A stretch of DNA of 64,000 bases from Inonotus obliquus (taxonomy: Eukaryota > Basidiomycota > Agaricomycetes > Hymenochaetales > Hymenochaetaceae). Below, in pieces: positions 11,955 through 22,725 of this stretch (the first letter of the stretch is position 1; every line of letters starts with the position of its first letter). A program made the translations under genes and the position numbers. The notes beneath the pieces are model-generated. The model ran no database searches, was not told where the DNA came from, and saw only the letters and a list, made by a program, of their open reading frames with translations. The stretch covers positions 2,604,001 through 2,668,000 of the forward strand of contig JAJHTX010000005.1 of NCBI GenBank assembly GCA_032164295.1, read 5' to 3'.

Positions 11955-12624
11955 TGGTGATATAAATATGTGGCCTGTCGGGATCTGTGATTTTGTTCCG
12001 AGGGATTGATCTCGCCGCTTTCTGGTTCCGGCTATGCTACGTGTAACGGAAGTAAAATTGGATAAAATCCAAACAAGGACGTTGTATTTCAGTAGTCTAG
12101 ACAAGCGAGCCATGCATCTTGATTATTGTTTTCCTGTAGGTAGATACCTGAGTCACTGAAGCGGAACTTACTTCTAAATGCGACCAATGCAGAGTCAATG
12201 ATGTGAGCATAGCCACCCCCGAAGGGACTTGAATATGATCGGCGTCTGTTCGCACTTGGTTACTGCTTTGCAGGCTCTCTGTCGTCTTTGTATATTTCCA
12301 CGTCGCCTCTTCACTGCTAACTTGTGCACACACACTCTTCGTCCTGCTCAAGTTGAAGCCGCTATACGCGTGTCGTTCTTTTAGGAGGTCCAAGGCGCAA
12401 CGTTTCCTTATGCGAACAGCTCTGCTGCCACTCCATCTGACTCTGCTGCATACTCGTCAAGTGATATTCCCCTCCGGTAAATTTCCGTATTTCTGCCCGG
12501 CGTCTAGCTCTTTGATGTGCATAGCTTGACGTGTGAACCTTGGAGTGGTAGGACATATATAAGGGCAACAAATATTGCTTCACCTCATTCACCTACACGC
12601 ACTTAATAACATACTCCCGCAGCC
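11955..12624. other. Intergenic, no supported gene
   Basis: 670 bp between the PrpF stop and the HeLo-kinase start. Two overlapping minus-strand frames (12097-12393 and 12362-12592) lack recognisable motifs and have no convincing splice link. The region probably holds the promoter of the kinase gene, with a TATATAAGG-like box near 12555-12563 about 60 bp upstream of the ATG. Confidence 0.45.
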
Positions 12625-15600
12625 ATGTCCGATGGAGGCTATGGTGACGATGGTGAGGAACGCTATGTATCGAGAGCAGTAATGCCATCTCCAATGGCTG
12701 ACTATCCGACGCGAGTGATGCTCGAGGCCGTGACGGGTGAGGAGAACGGTGCGAGGACGCCGTATGAACCAACTGGCTGGTGGGGTTCGCGCGACGCATC
12801 ACGGCCGTGGAGAGAGAAGCCGGAATTGAAGCGTAAAGACAGTGCACCGCCTGAGCAGGTGGAGCGTTGGACTCGGACGAAGAACGTGCGTCACTCATTT
12901 TCGTGTTTAGTTCTTAGGAATGCAACATACTTACAAACTGATCAGCGGGTTTCGTATGCCCTTCGGAACACGCTTGATTACGGCCTAGAGGCAACTCATC
13001 ACCTTCTTGAGATTGGCGCCGATGTTCTCCGTCTTCAACCCATTCCGGGTTTAGAGGAGGCGGCGCGTGTATTGTTGACGATTTGGGATGCTCTGCAGCT
13101 CGTAGAGGTGGGTAGAATATTGCAACATACCATTTTCTTCTTTCTGTATTAATCGCGTTTAGACAAACAGGATGGCCTGCCTGCGCCTGACGGAACGCTG
13201 TGCCGACATACTGCTATCCATTCGGGAGGAAATATATGATGCAGGCGATCAAGTTGGCGAAGAACTGAAAGTCCCTATCCAGAAGCTTGTAGAGTAAGTT
13301 CCCTTCCCCTCGGCTGGCCTGTATATCGAGGCTAATTCCTTTTAGAGCATTCAAATCTGTGCACATTTTGCTTCAGAAGCAGGTCCATAGACCTTTCCTC
13401 AAGCGGTATCTTAAACGCGATGACATCCTACGTAGCATCAATGGCTGTGACAGGGCATTAAGCGATGCGCTGAGCATGTTCTCAGTACGTATTAGTGTAT
13501 TTGGTTCTATAAATACAGCTGCTTACTTGAAAAATAAATAGTTGGCTATACAAATACGGACATTGAAGCAGTTGCAGGCTGCGGAGGCTCAGAGGAAGGC
13601 AGACACGGAACGTATAATTGCATCTCTAACTCCACAGCAGTCCAGGGCCGACGTTGATGTGGACGCGACGCCAAAGCAGAGGCCCAAGGAGCTCCCTCGA
13701 GAATTGGCCCCACCCGCTTATACAACTACCAGTTCTGGAGGTACCGAGTCATCCGAAGCGAGCTCTGGGACAAAGACAACGACGACGACGACGACCTCCA
13801 GTGGACCGGCCGTCGAAACCGTACAGTCGCCTCCGCCGACACCAGACTCGCAACTGACAGAAGCTGACGCCTCACAGTTGACACTCCGGTCGGCACCTAC
13901 TCCGGAAGAGGTTCACAAACAATTGACCAAAATTATAGAGCACCAGAACACCGTTGACCACCAGCTTGACCTCGCAGACCTTCGTATTTTGATGCAGGAG
14001 GCTCTCGCTACGTCAAGCGACGCGGAGATGCTCCGTGTGCTGCAAGTTAACCGAGAGGATATTGCTGAGGCTATGAAGACTCTCCAGCGAGCTCTTGAGG
14101 CGCAACGCGAGAAGGAAGCTGACGAAGCCGAGGCGGAGGCAACTAGGGTGTCGGAAGACTCGGCAGAACCTGATTTGATCTCGGAGAACAAGGGTGGTGT
14201 TCTGGGTCTTACGGGGCTGCGAAGGCGCCTTACCATGGATAGTGTGAATACGAGGACAAGCAAGGCGAGCAAAGCTTCTAAGAACGGTAGTAAACACTCC
14301 TCCAAGAGTGGGAGGGATACTCTTGATCGGGAGTTCATCGAAACTGGTATCGACGCATTGCGACGTCTAAGTCGAGGACAGGATATCAATCTGCCTAACT
14401 GGACTATTACCCGGTATGTCTTCTTTATCCACCAAGAGAGGAGTCTTATGGGTTACCTAGGTACGAGATTGACATGGAGGCGAAGATTGGTATTGGGTAT
14501 TTTTCAGATGTGTATTGCGCACGCTGGCGAAACCAAATAGTCGCGGTCAAGGTTCTCACGCTGACAACGCCTCAGAAACTCTTTATCCATGAGATGACTG
14601 TATGGAAGTCTCTTCAGCATCCGAATGTGATTCCACTCCTTGGTGCAAGCTCTGCGATGGGTGACCCTCCGTGGTTCCTTGTTTCTCCATTTATGAAGAA
14701 TGGGAATCTTGTTGAATACTTAAGGAGTCCGAAGAGGCCGATTGATGCTGTAGTGGAAAGGAGAATGATCTATGAAGTAGCGAAGGGTATGGCGTATTTG
14801 CATCGGCAGGGTGTCATGCATGGCGACTTGAAGGTAAGAATCTATTCACATCGCAAGGAGTCGAATTCTGATCGACGAGCAATTTGTCAGGGGACCAATG
14901 TCCTCATTGACGATAAGGGGCATTGTTTGATGACCGACTTTGGCCAGAGTGAAATGAAGAGCGAAGCTTATCGGATGAGTGGCAACCACCCTCCTCGTAA
15001 GTCCTAGTTTTTAGGGTCTTTCGATGAACCTCAACCGTACTATTAGGTGGTACCCTGCGCTGGCAAGCGCCGGAAATGATCGATGGTGCTTCAACTGGCC
15101 AGCTCACGTATCAAGTCGACATATACGCATATGCCATCGTATGTGTTGAAATCTTTGGCCATGGTGCACTACCATGGGGCGTTGTTGATGATGATGCTTA
15201 CAGGCGTCTTATCGTCGGTAAGTCTCAGATTATGTATGCATGAGGTGCACTGACACGAGTTGCCGCGCTTAGAAGAAGACAAGCGGCCGCCTATTAATTC
15301 TCCCAATGCATCTAAGGGTGTTCTGGCTGTTATTGAGATGTGCTGGATACGCGACCCGACGAAGAGACCAACATTCCAAAAGGTTGTCCGTGAACTCAAA
15401 CATCTGGGTATGAACAAATATGCAGAGTCGCCGAGAGGCCCGAACGTGAAATTGATTGAAGACGACACCAAACGATCTCGGCAGTCGCCTGATATGAGAC
15501 CGATTGACCTTCCGGATGGTGAGTGATTGCTATAATATCCGTTTGCGTCAAAACAGCTCATAGTCCGTTTCATGGGTTAGCTGAGGCGGACGACTATGTT

Positions 15601-16982
15601 GCACACCGAAGCCTATCTGCTCGATCTAGTCCCGGACCAACTACTCCACACCGTCGTTCTCACACGCTTTCGCCTGGAGCTATTCCCATTCAACGGATAA
15701 TTACTCCAATCGTCGAGGAGGATAAGGATACTGACAGTAAGGGCGCTTCCCCAGTCGATTACAGACCGATACAGTTCCCCGAAACCACTGAGCCTTCGGA
15801 GAATGGCTTACATGCTCGCGATATGCGTGAGAGGAGTAGATCCGAGGGTGCAACACCTACCAGAACGGAGTCGACGTCGACGTCGACGTCTCAAACAACA
15901 TCGTCGGAGACGAATTCCGATGCATTTGCGAATGGTCCTGGTTTTCCATTGGAACGAGTTGAGTCGCCACCGCCTGCGGACGAAGTCATCGCGCAGCGCA
16001 AGAATGAGTGTCGATATAGGTTGTCGTTACAGCATACCTTCCACCCATCCTGTGCGTCTATTTGTCTTTATTTGATGATGTCGAATTATTGACAACGTTG
16101 ACTGTAGTGACACTGGCCCTCTGGGATCCCGCTCCGATTGCTTTGGGTTCCGTGGGATATCTTCGGCGTCCCCAGGGACAATTTGTGACCCTTTTCAATG
16201 CCTTTGATCCACCAAAGACATCAGGGGGCCGTGCAGATGGCATGTCAAACCTCCATGGATATGGGAAAGTGGAAAAAGGCAGCCACCGCCAGGATTCGCG
16301 AAATCTCACACAGCGTGGTTTGGATGTGATTCAGGGATGGATGTGGTTCCGAAGCCGAACAAGTGGTGACTTTCAGTAAGCCTGTGGTTTTCCGCCTCGA
16401 GGATATTTAGGTACTCATGGTTTGCAATAGACAGAATGTTAGCAGGCGTTTTTCCTTCCCTATTCGCGCAGGTCATAAGAGCGCGTACCTATACGTCGAG
16501 CAGACGTTATACCGTTACATCGCGGATTTGACCGCGCCGAAGCAATGGTTTGCAGCGAACATTGATCGCATCCTGTCGTTGTATGCATCGGAACACCGCC
16601 TCCAGAAGGAGGATGTATTTCTAGGTGAGTATGCTCGTTTCGTGTGTCTATGAAATTGACGTCTAATTTATTTTATCTAGTTGTTGGCACTCTCGATGCC
16701 CCCGACTATGGACTTTTCGTGAATCACAACAATCCAGATGGACAGGTTCACTTCAACGTCTTTACCTCTCCGAAGAATGGCCAGAAGTGGGGTGCATTTA
16801 CCGTCGATAATAATACGCTGCCTGCAAACCTTAGCAGTGGGCCGACGTGGAACGAAGACGTTCCAGGGAAACATGCGTCGGCTAATAAGGTATCGGAGGT
16901 CTCGCCGTCGCGGCCTTGGGACACAGCTCTGCTGGCACGGTTGAGGTTCCGTCCGGATGAAGACCATCCAACTGCTTTGTAA
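12625..16982 (+). CDS. HeLo/MLKL-like domain fused to a TKL-type kinase and a C-terminal unknown domain
   Basis: Exons: 12625-12885, 12946-13107, 13163-13293, 13346-13484, 13542-14413, 14461-14833, 14891-14996, 15047-15217, 15273-15518 and 15557 onward. C-terminal-domain exons run 16108-16375, 16431-16624 and 16681-16982. The join near 15998-16107 is uncertain: only a GC-donor intron keeps the frame, so two adjacent genes remain possible. Domains in order: Ser-rich leader; helical HeLo/MLKL-like block (residues 88-231); Thr/Ser-rich linker; helical segment; kinase (about 525-800) with GIGYFSDV loop, VAVK lysine, HGDLK catalytic loop, DFG and WQAPEM; Ser-rich region; and an about 280-residue domain containing VTLFNAFDP, RRFSFPIRAGHK and TLDAPDYGLFV. 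That last module recurs in agaricomycete proteins and I know no function for it. Catalytic Lys and Asp are present, so the kinase is probably active. Architecture resembles MLKL (executioner helices plus kinase), which suggests signalling at membranes or regulated cell death (inference). Confidence 0.78.
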
Positions 16983-17321
16983 AGCTGGCATGGACACGTG
17001 AATTCTCAGATTCTTGTACCTTTTGTTCCTTGGCCTTGGACTATAGTAGTTTATTCTCTCACTGCATAACATACATGCATGGAAACATACCCGCAACACC
17101 CATTGATAAAGATACATGTTGAGCAACACATTAATTATTTAGATGGATCGTTTTTCTACAACTTCTTTTTGACGTTCTCCTCTTGTGTTCAGCGCTGTTG
17201 TAGCCTAGTAGAATGGATGTAATGATTGTGATGTTGATGATCAGGGAAAGGTCGATGCACAACACAATAATAGATAGGTATTACATCTTTATACCAAATT
17301 CTTATATCCCAAAGAAGGAAT
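16983..17321. other. Intergenic before the tRNA, no gene seen
   Basis: 339 bp of AT-rich sequence holding the 3' end of the kinase gene and the upstream flank of the tRNA. No ORF of note. Confidence 0.5.
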
Positions 17322-17405
17322 GGTTTTGTGGTGTAGTGGTTATCACGTCTGTCTCACATTTGGAATGTGCACAGGAGGTCCCCGGTTCGAGACCGGGCGA
17401 AACCA
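17322..17405 (+). tRNA. tRNA-Val (anticodon CAC) with 11-nt intron
   Basis: The 84-nt sequence folds as a tRNA. The acceptor stem GGTTTTG pairs with CGAAACC with one G-U, followed by discriminator A. The D arm is GTG...CAC, the anticodon stem TCTGT pairs with ACAGG, and the T arm is CCCGGTTCGAGACCGGG. The anticodon loop reads CT-CAC-A, then an 11-nt intron at 17359-17369 (T359 to G369, just after position 37), then C. Removing it leaves 73 nt and anticodon CAC, which reads GUG valine codons. A T6 run at 17422-17427 is the expected Pol III stop. Confidence 0.93.
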
Positions 17406-17421
17406 TTAGATTAGCAATAGG

Positions 17422-17427
17422 TTTTTT
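17422..17427 (+). terminator. Pol III terminator T-run
   Basis: Six consecutive T residues 17 nt beyond the tRNA 3' end, as expected for RNA polymerase III termination. Confidence 0.75.
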
Positions 17428-17997
17428 GGTGATAGTTGTGATTTCTTTCTACTATCATTTTTGAGATATGCTCAGAAGTACGATGAAATGTACAGATGTG
17501 CAATTGGCATGATACTGTGCAGTGATCTTGTATTTTGTCTTGACTTTAGAGTTTAATTTGAACCACTGGAAGAGTTCTTTAGAGAACAAGGAAAGCGGGA
17601 GAAGTACCAGTATTAGTTGAAAGGAATGAAATGGGAGCATTGTTATTGTTGGAAGCTATTTTTGGTGAACTTCTAGAGGCAGACGTTGTTGTTAGGATAG
17701 GAGAACGTGGATATGAAACCAAAGCAAGGCCGGCGGTAAGATGCCGGGTCCCGAGCTTGTTTGAGTACGTAAGCAGGCAGGACGAGACCGAGTGTGTTAC
17801 ATGTTACATGTTACACAGGTGCGAGTTGTTCCTGGCTCACAGTTCTCTAATTTTCTATGATTTCTGTGTATTTTCTGAGCGAGAAACGCGTAGGCAGAAT
17901 ATATGGAGAAGAGAGAACAAGATCAGCCTGATTCGAGGAAAGAAAGAAGTGTGGGAAGGGGTGCCTGGGAGAGAGTCGATCGGCAAGAGAGTGCAAC
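17428..17997. other. Upstream flank of the YANK kinase gene, no gene seen
   Basis: 570 bp between the tRNA terminator and the pyrimidine-rich leader of the kinase. Small open frames have no recognised product. Probably the kinase promoter. Confidence 0.45.
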
Positions 17998-18099
17998 GGG
18001 GATATCTGCCTTCCATCTTCTTTCCATTTCACATCCCTTCCCTTTTTTCCAGTCCGTCCTTCCCTTTTTCTCTTCCCTCCTCTCCCTCTCGCCTCCACT
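17998..18099 (+). promoter_or_regulatory. Pyrimidine-rich 5' leader of the kinase gene
   Basis: About 100 bp of almost pure C/T runs (repeated TTCCCTTT and CTCCCTCTC patterns) end directly at the ATG at 18100. CT-rich tracts next to transcription starts are a known feature of highly expressed genes in filamentous fungi. Here the tract abuts the start codon. Confidence 0.55.
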
Positions 18100-20222
18100 A
18101 TGGGCTCAGGTTTATTCTGCTGTCTCCCAGACCCAGTCGACTTTGACGCAGACGTTAACCTATTCCACTTTGAGCTGCATAGGGCTATTGGTAAGGGCGC
18201 TTTTGGAAAGGTACAATTTCTCTCTTTGGCTGCTCAGTCAACTTTGTTGAACTCTCGTCTCAACTCACCTCTTATTATAGGTCCGCGTTGTTGAGCATAA
18301 GAGGTCAAAGAAGCTTTTTGCTCTCAAGTACATCAATAAGGCGCAGTGCGTCAAGCAGAAGGCTGTTCCGAACATCATACAGGAACGTCAGCTTCTTGAG
18401 GAAGTGCGTCGTCTCGCTTGCTCTTCCAGTTGATGGGACTGAACTGCTGTCGCATAGGTTGAGCATCGGTTCATCGTTAACCTTCGATATGCGTTTCAAG
18501 ACGATGCGAATTGTTTCTTTGCTTTGGACTTGATGTTGGGAGGGGATTTACGATGTATGTTGTCCTTGTTGTTATTGTTCGGTTCATCCTTGCCTCGTGT
18601 TCACCTTGTTTATTTTTTCTCCTATTAGTTCATCTGGAACGGAGGACGTTCATTGAAGAGCCAGCAGTACGATTCTGGGTCGCAGAGCTCTCGTCCGCGT
18701 TGTCATATTTGCATAAGCAAAGAATAATTCACCGGTACGTCTCTCCCTTTGACGTCATTTCCAATTCCTTATGAATCCTTGCTGATTGCATGGAAACCGG
18801 CGCCTTCTTTCTCCTTTACGTATACATATACAATACAGTGACATCAAACCTGATAACATCCTACTCGACATAATGGGTCACGCTCACATCACTGATTTTA
18901 ACGTGGCAATTCACTATTCAACGACACGATTACATACGTCTGTCGCCGGATCTCTGGCGTACATGGCTCCGGAGGTATGTGGGCGCAAAGGGTATTCGTG
19001 GCAAGCGGATTGGTGGTCATTAGGGATATGTGCGTATGAGTTGTTGTTTGGGAGACGTCCGTTTGAGGGAAGGACGAGTGAGGCTCTGACGATGTCAATT
19101 TGCCGAGAACATTTGAGATTCCCGGATCGAGAACGCGCGAGGCAGGTGGTTAGTGAAGAGGGGATTAATGCAATCAAGCAGGTACGTTGTGTCTTGCTCG
19201 TGACACTTAACTTCGTTCTATTTTTCTTTCTGGTGCCTTCCGCTCCATATTTACTAACGCTATGCTGGTCTAGTTTTTGGATCGGAATCCAAAGAAACGG
19301 CTTGGATGTCGACAGGAAGGGGAAAATATCGAGGGTGTTCGATCGCACCCTTGGTTCGCTTGTTTGAATTGGGAAATCTTGGAGGATAAGGATGCCCAGC
19401 CTCCTTTTGTTCCTGATGTAAGTTTCCGAAACCATGCCTCTTTCAGAGAATGGATGCTAATCATTTCTATTTACTCGTTTGACGAATTGTTGTTGTGTAG
19501 ATGCGCAAAGCGAACTTCGATATAACTCATGAGCTTGACGAATTTCTTATGGTGGAGAAGCCGTTGACGGCTACGAAACGGAAGCAAAATATTGATTACG
19601 ATAAGCTAGCGCCGGAGTATCGACAGCTTGAAGAACAGTTCGTGTCATATCTCATTTATCATTGTTCCTATCGAATTGTTGTCTTATCTCATTTTTCCTC
19701 GTCCAAACTAGGTTCACGAACTTCGATTATACGAAACCAAAGCGAATGTCATACTATCCACATAACCAACCCATTATGGTATCTCAACCACACGGGGACG
19801 GAGAACCTTCACTCGAAATCACGCGTTCGTCGACTCAATCGCAGAATTCCAATACTCTCGTGGTAGGAGTGACGACAGGAGGAAGTGGTTCACGACCTGG
19901 GTCAAACGAACAAGAACGAGAACGTTCTTCGGGTCTAGGTCCCGCTCCGCAAGCACAACCGCTCGTGTTACCACAAGAGCCTGATCGAGCGGTGGTACGA
20001 ATACCTCATAATGGTGGTCCAGGTTCAGATGGTAGTAATCTAGGGAATGGGGGCGGGATGATTGGGGAAGCTCTAGCGGGGCCGGATGATATTGGACAGG
20101 CTATCCCGCGTCGCTCGGCTGGGTCGACTAGGTCGGTTAGGACGACGAGGTCTGCTCGGTCGACTGTTGCTGGTCGGACGGGAGCGGGAAATGCATTGGT
20201 TCCGGGTGTTGGTGCTGCTTAG
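18100..20222 (+). CDS. AGC-group YANK/STK32-type serine/threonine kinase
   Basis: Eight exons: 18100-18210, 18281-18403, 18458-18554, 18629-18734, 18839-19181, 19274-19417, 19501-19637 and 19712-20222. They sum to a 523-residue frame. MGSGLFCC at the N-terminus is a candidate N-myristoylation/palmitoylation signal, as in STK32 kinases. The Gly loop GKGAFGKV is at 31-38, the ATP lysine at 53 (FALKY), HRDIKPDN at 145-152, and the Mg2+-binding motif is DFN (165-167) instead of DFG, a hallmark of YANK kinases. APEV and a C-lobe with a DWWSLG motif follow. After about residue 350 comes a low-complexity Ser/Arg/Gly tail. Substrates of YANK kinases are poorly known, and membrane association is inferred from the N-terminus. 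Confidence 0.9.
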
Positions 20223-21962
20223 GTCGTGCGCGTCGGATCCCTCGTCTCACCTCCTACTTCCTCTCTCCCCTCCCCTCTTCCCTCTCCCCTACTCTCACAT
20301 TCAAGCGAGGCGCTTACCTATTTCTGGAGCGCGTTGTTCTCTTCCCATTTCTACTTCCCCATCACTTCGGCATTTTTATACTCTATTCTACCTTTCTTAT
20401 GTTCTCTCTTTCCATACTCCGTTTTTCTTTCTTTCTGTCTTCCACATGCATTTCGATCTCAGCTTAACATCCAATCTGGTCCTTGGTCCCTGGCCCCGAT
20501 CCAAATCCAAACTCTAACCCGTACTATCTATATATGGTCTTTTCGTGTTACATAATACTTTCATGCTTCGGGTCCTTCCTTTCGTCTTCGGTTGTCTAAT
20601 AAGTACATTATAGCTTTGCGTTCTCTCTCTCATTCTCATTCTCTCCCTCTGTTCTATTTTTTCTACCGTTTTGTCGTCTTTCGGAGGATACCAATACGAA
20701 TACGAATACATCCCGTCCTTATTATCCTTCATCTTCTCCCTTTCGCCTTTCCTTCCCGCTCGCTTTACTTACGACTTCAAAAATCGCCGGTACTTTGATC
20801 GGTTTTGGTTTCCTCCCTCCTCCCACCCCTCCTCCTTTACTTGCTTTCTTATTGACTGACTGACTGACTCGAGTACTTCAGACATGCTTCATCGTTTTCG
20901 TTTTTGGTGTGTTAGCTACTTACTTATTCAGTGTAATTTTAGACATTGTCGTTTAGCTGTCTGTTTGTTCTATCCTTTTTTTCGGTTGTCTTGTTTTATA
21001 CAAGTTGATAAGTTGCTTTGCTTGCTGGTTTGGTTTATGGTCTGTGGCTGTGATGATGGTGATGGTGATGGTGGTGATGTCGCGGTTCTTGTGAGATTAT
21101 GCATGGTAACTTCTGATGCTGAGAACTTCGGAGTGATTTGTTATTATGAGTAGGCTAGGAGTAGGGGATGTAGGGGACATGGAACCGATTGGATCACCGA
21201 GGAGATCCGGGTCCGGGAGATTCTTGCTTTCAGCGGGCCAGGATTCGAATTGAGAGCGGGGATCTTCACAAAATTATACCAATCATGTCATTTGTATATT
21301 AGATTTGCTCATCATCCGATGTACTCTGGAATAACAAAATGCGCACAGACTGAGTTGCTCATCTCATCAATCCGATGTACTCGGGAAAAACGAAATGCGT
21401 TCATACTGTTATGATCATGCAGTGTTCACTGGTGCACCAGTGTAAAGTACGTAATAGACTTGATCTGGAGAATTTTATTTTCAATGTCAAGTCACCACGT
21501 GCGACAGCAGTAGTGACTGCCGCAATAGATCGCACTTGATCCGTCAAGTTTGAGCGCATTCAGTTCACGATATCAGCATCCAAGCAAAGATCGATAAAGA
21601 AATGAAGTGAATGTATGTTTACTGCCGTTCCCATATTCCCTCTACATCCGGAACGACTGCTTGACCTCCCAGTTAGTTCGGTCGCATCTGCGCAGGACTC
21701 AGCTCGCCTTCCATTAAGATATAAATAGTTCCTGTCACATAATGTAACAAACATAATAAATATTATTTAATATTCTGAACATATTGGGTGATAAATAATA
21801 TAGTGAGCTGGTTTTGGAAAGGTCGATCTAAATAGATATGTGAGCTACTGTAAACTGGAATGAAACAAGTTAGCTGAACTACATGAAGATAGAAAATAAT
21901 TGTTAGGGTGCTTAGAAAATTTTCAGTAACATAACTACAGCAAATTTTGTAGTCTGCATTAT
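20223..21962. other. Long intergenic stretch; low-complexity 3' flank, no gene
   Basis: The first 700 bp is strongly C/T-rich and probably the 3' UTR and flank of the kinase. It includes a TGAC/GACT micro-repeat near 20853-20870 and a GATGGT-type repeat near 21055-21080. The rest is AT-rich, with a degenerate tandem duplication at 21305-21408, and leads into retrotransposon sequence at 21963. No protein or RNA gene was recognised. Confidence 0.5.
21305..21408. repeat. Degenerate ~50-bp tandem duplication
   Basis: Two adjacent copies share the order GCTCATC, ATCCGATGTACTC, GGAA, AA(A/C)GAAATGCG or ACAAAATGCG, and a final CA/TACTG. Copy 1 is about 21305-21352 and copy 2 about 21355-21408. The function is unknown. 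Confidence 0.6.
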
Positions 21963-22130
21963 TGTTAGGACGGACGAGGTGGCGGTGCACGCTCGAGGCC
22001 TGTTCTCACGAAGGTCGTCTGGGAACAACCTCTACTGCGTCTTGAGGGGGAGTACACAGTCGTCGGCGACATACGTCTAAGGTGGATGACCTTGAGTATT
22101 GCATGCGTCTAGGAACAGTATACGACTAAG
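21963..22130 (-). repeat. Extra partial LTR copy of element A
   Basis: 168 bp from TGTTAGGACGG to GACTAAG, directly abutting the full left LTR. By eye it differs from the right-hand LTR (31477 onward) at two positions only, whereas the adjacent left LTR differs from it at many positions over the same stretch. Confidence 0.8.
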
Positions 22131-22688
22131 TGTTAGGACGGACGAGGTGGCAGTGCACGTTCGAGGCCTGTTCTCACGAAGGTCGTATGGTGGCAACCTC
22201 TACTGCGTCTTGGGGAGAGTACACAGTCGTCGGCGACGTACATCTAAGGGGATAAGCCTTGAGTAATGCACGCGTCTAGGAACAGTATACGACTAAGACG
22301 TCGTGGTGGTAAGTAGATTGAATAAACTAAGTAAGTACAAGAGAGGAATACCTAAGACGTCGTGGTGGTAAGTAGAAGAGTCGAGTGGGGAAGACGAGAC
22401 AAGATCTATCTACTTATATACACATGAGACGTGGGAAGGTATTACTCTAAGAAGGTGCTGCGCAGCAGCATAACAATATAAACAAACAAATAACGGGGCC
22501 CGACGAGTAAGCAAGAATGAGTAAGGGTGAGTAAGCGTCATCGGGTTGGGGCGGAATTAGTAATGCAGTATTAGTAATATATCAGGATGGGGCGGAGGGA
22601 GTCATAAGGTATTAGTAATGAAAGGAACTTAGTAATATAATGGGATATGAAAAATAAGAAAGGACAAAAAAGGAAAAGTGTTCTTACA
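22131..22688 (-). repeat. Element A 3' LTR
   Basis: 558 bp with TG...CA ends in either reading (TGTTAGG...CTTACA on the plus strand). Beyond the first ~170 bp it is almost identical to 31477-32036. The first 170 bp are clearly more diverged, giving a mosaic pattern. Confidence 0.9.
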
Positions 22689-22701
22689 TCACCCCCTCTT
22701 C
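22689..22701 (-). promoter_or_regulatory. Polypurine tract of element A
   Basis: On the minus strand the bases GAAGAGGGGGTGA immediately precede the 3' LTR. This is the expected position and composition of the plus-strand primer for reverse transcription. Confidence 0.8.
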
Positions 22702-22725
22702 AAGGTTGGGCGTCCCGACCAACGT

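Noticed and set aside
12097..12592. Minus-strand gene upstream of the HeLo-kinase gene
   Set aside because: Two overlapping frames without motifs, start context or clear splice sites; more likely promoter sequence.
21181..21260. A tRNA-like stretch with GGATTCGAATTGAG
   Set aside because: It has a T-loop-like GGATTCGAA but no matching acceptor stem or anticodon arm, and no CCA-adjacent pairing.
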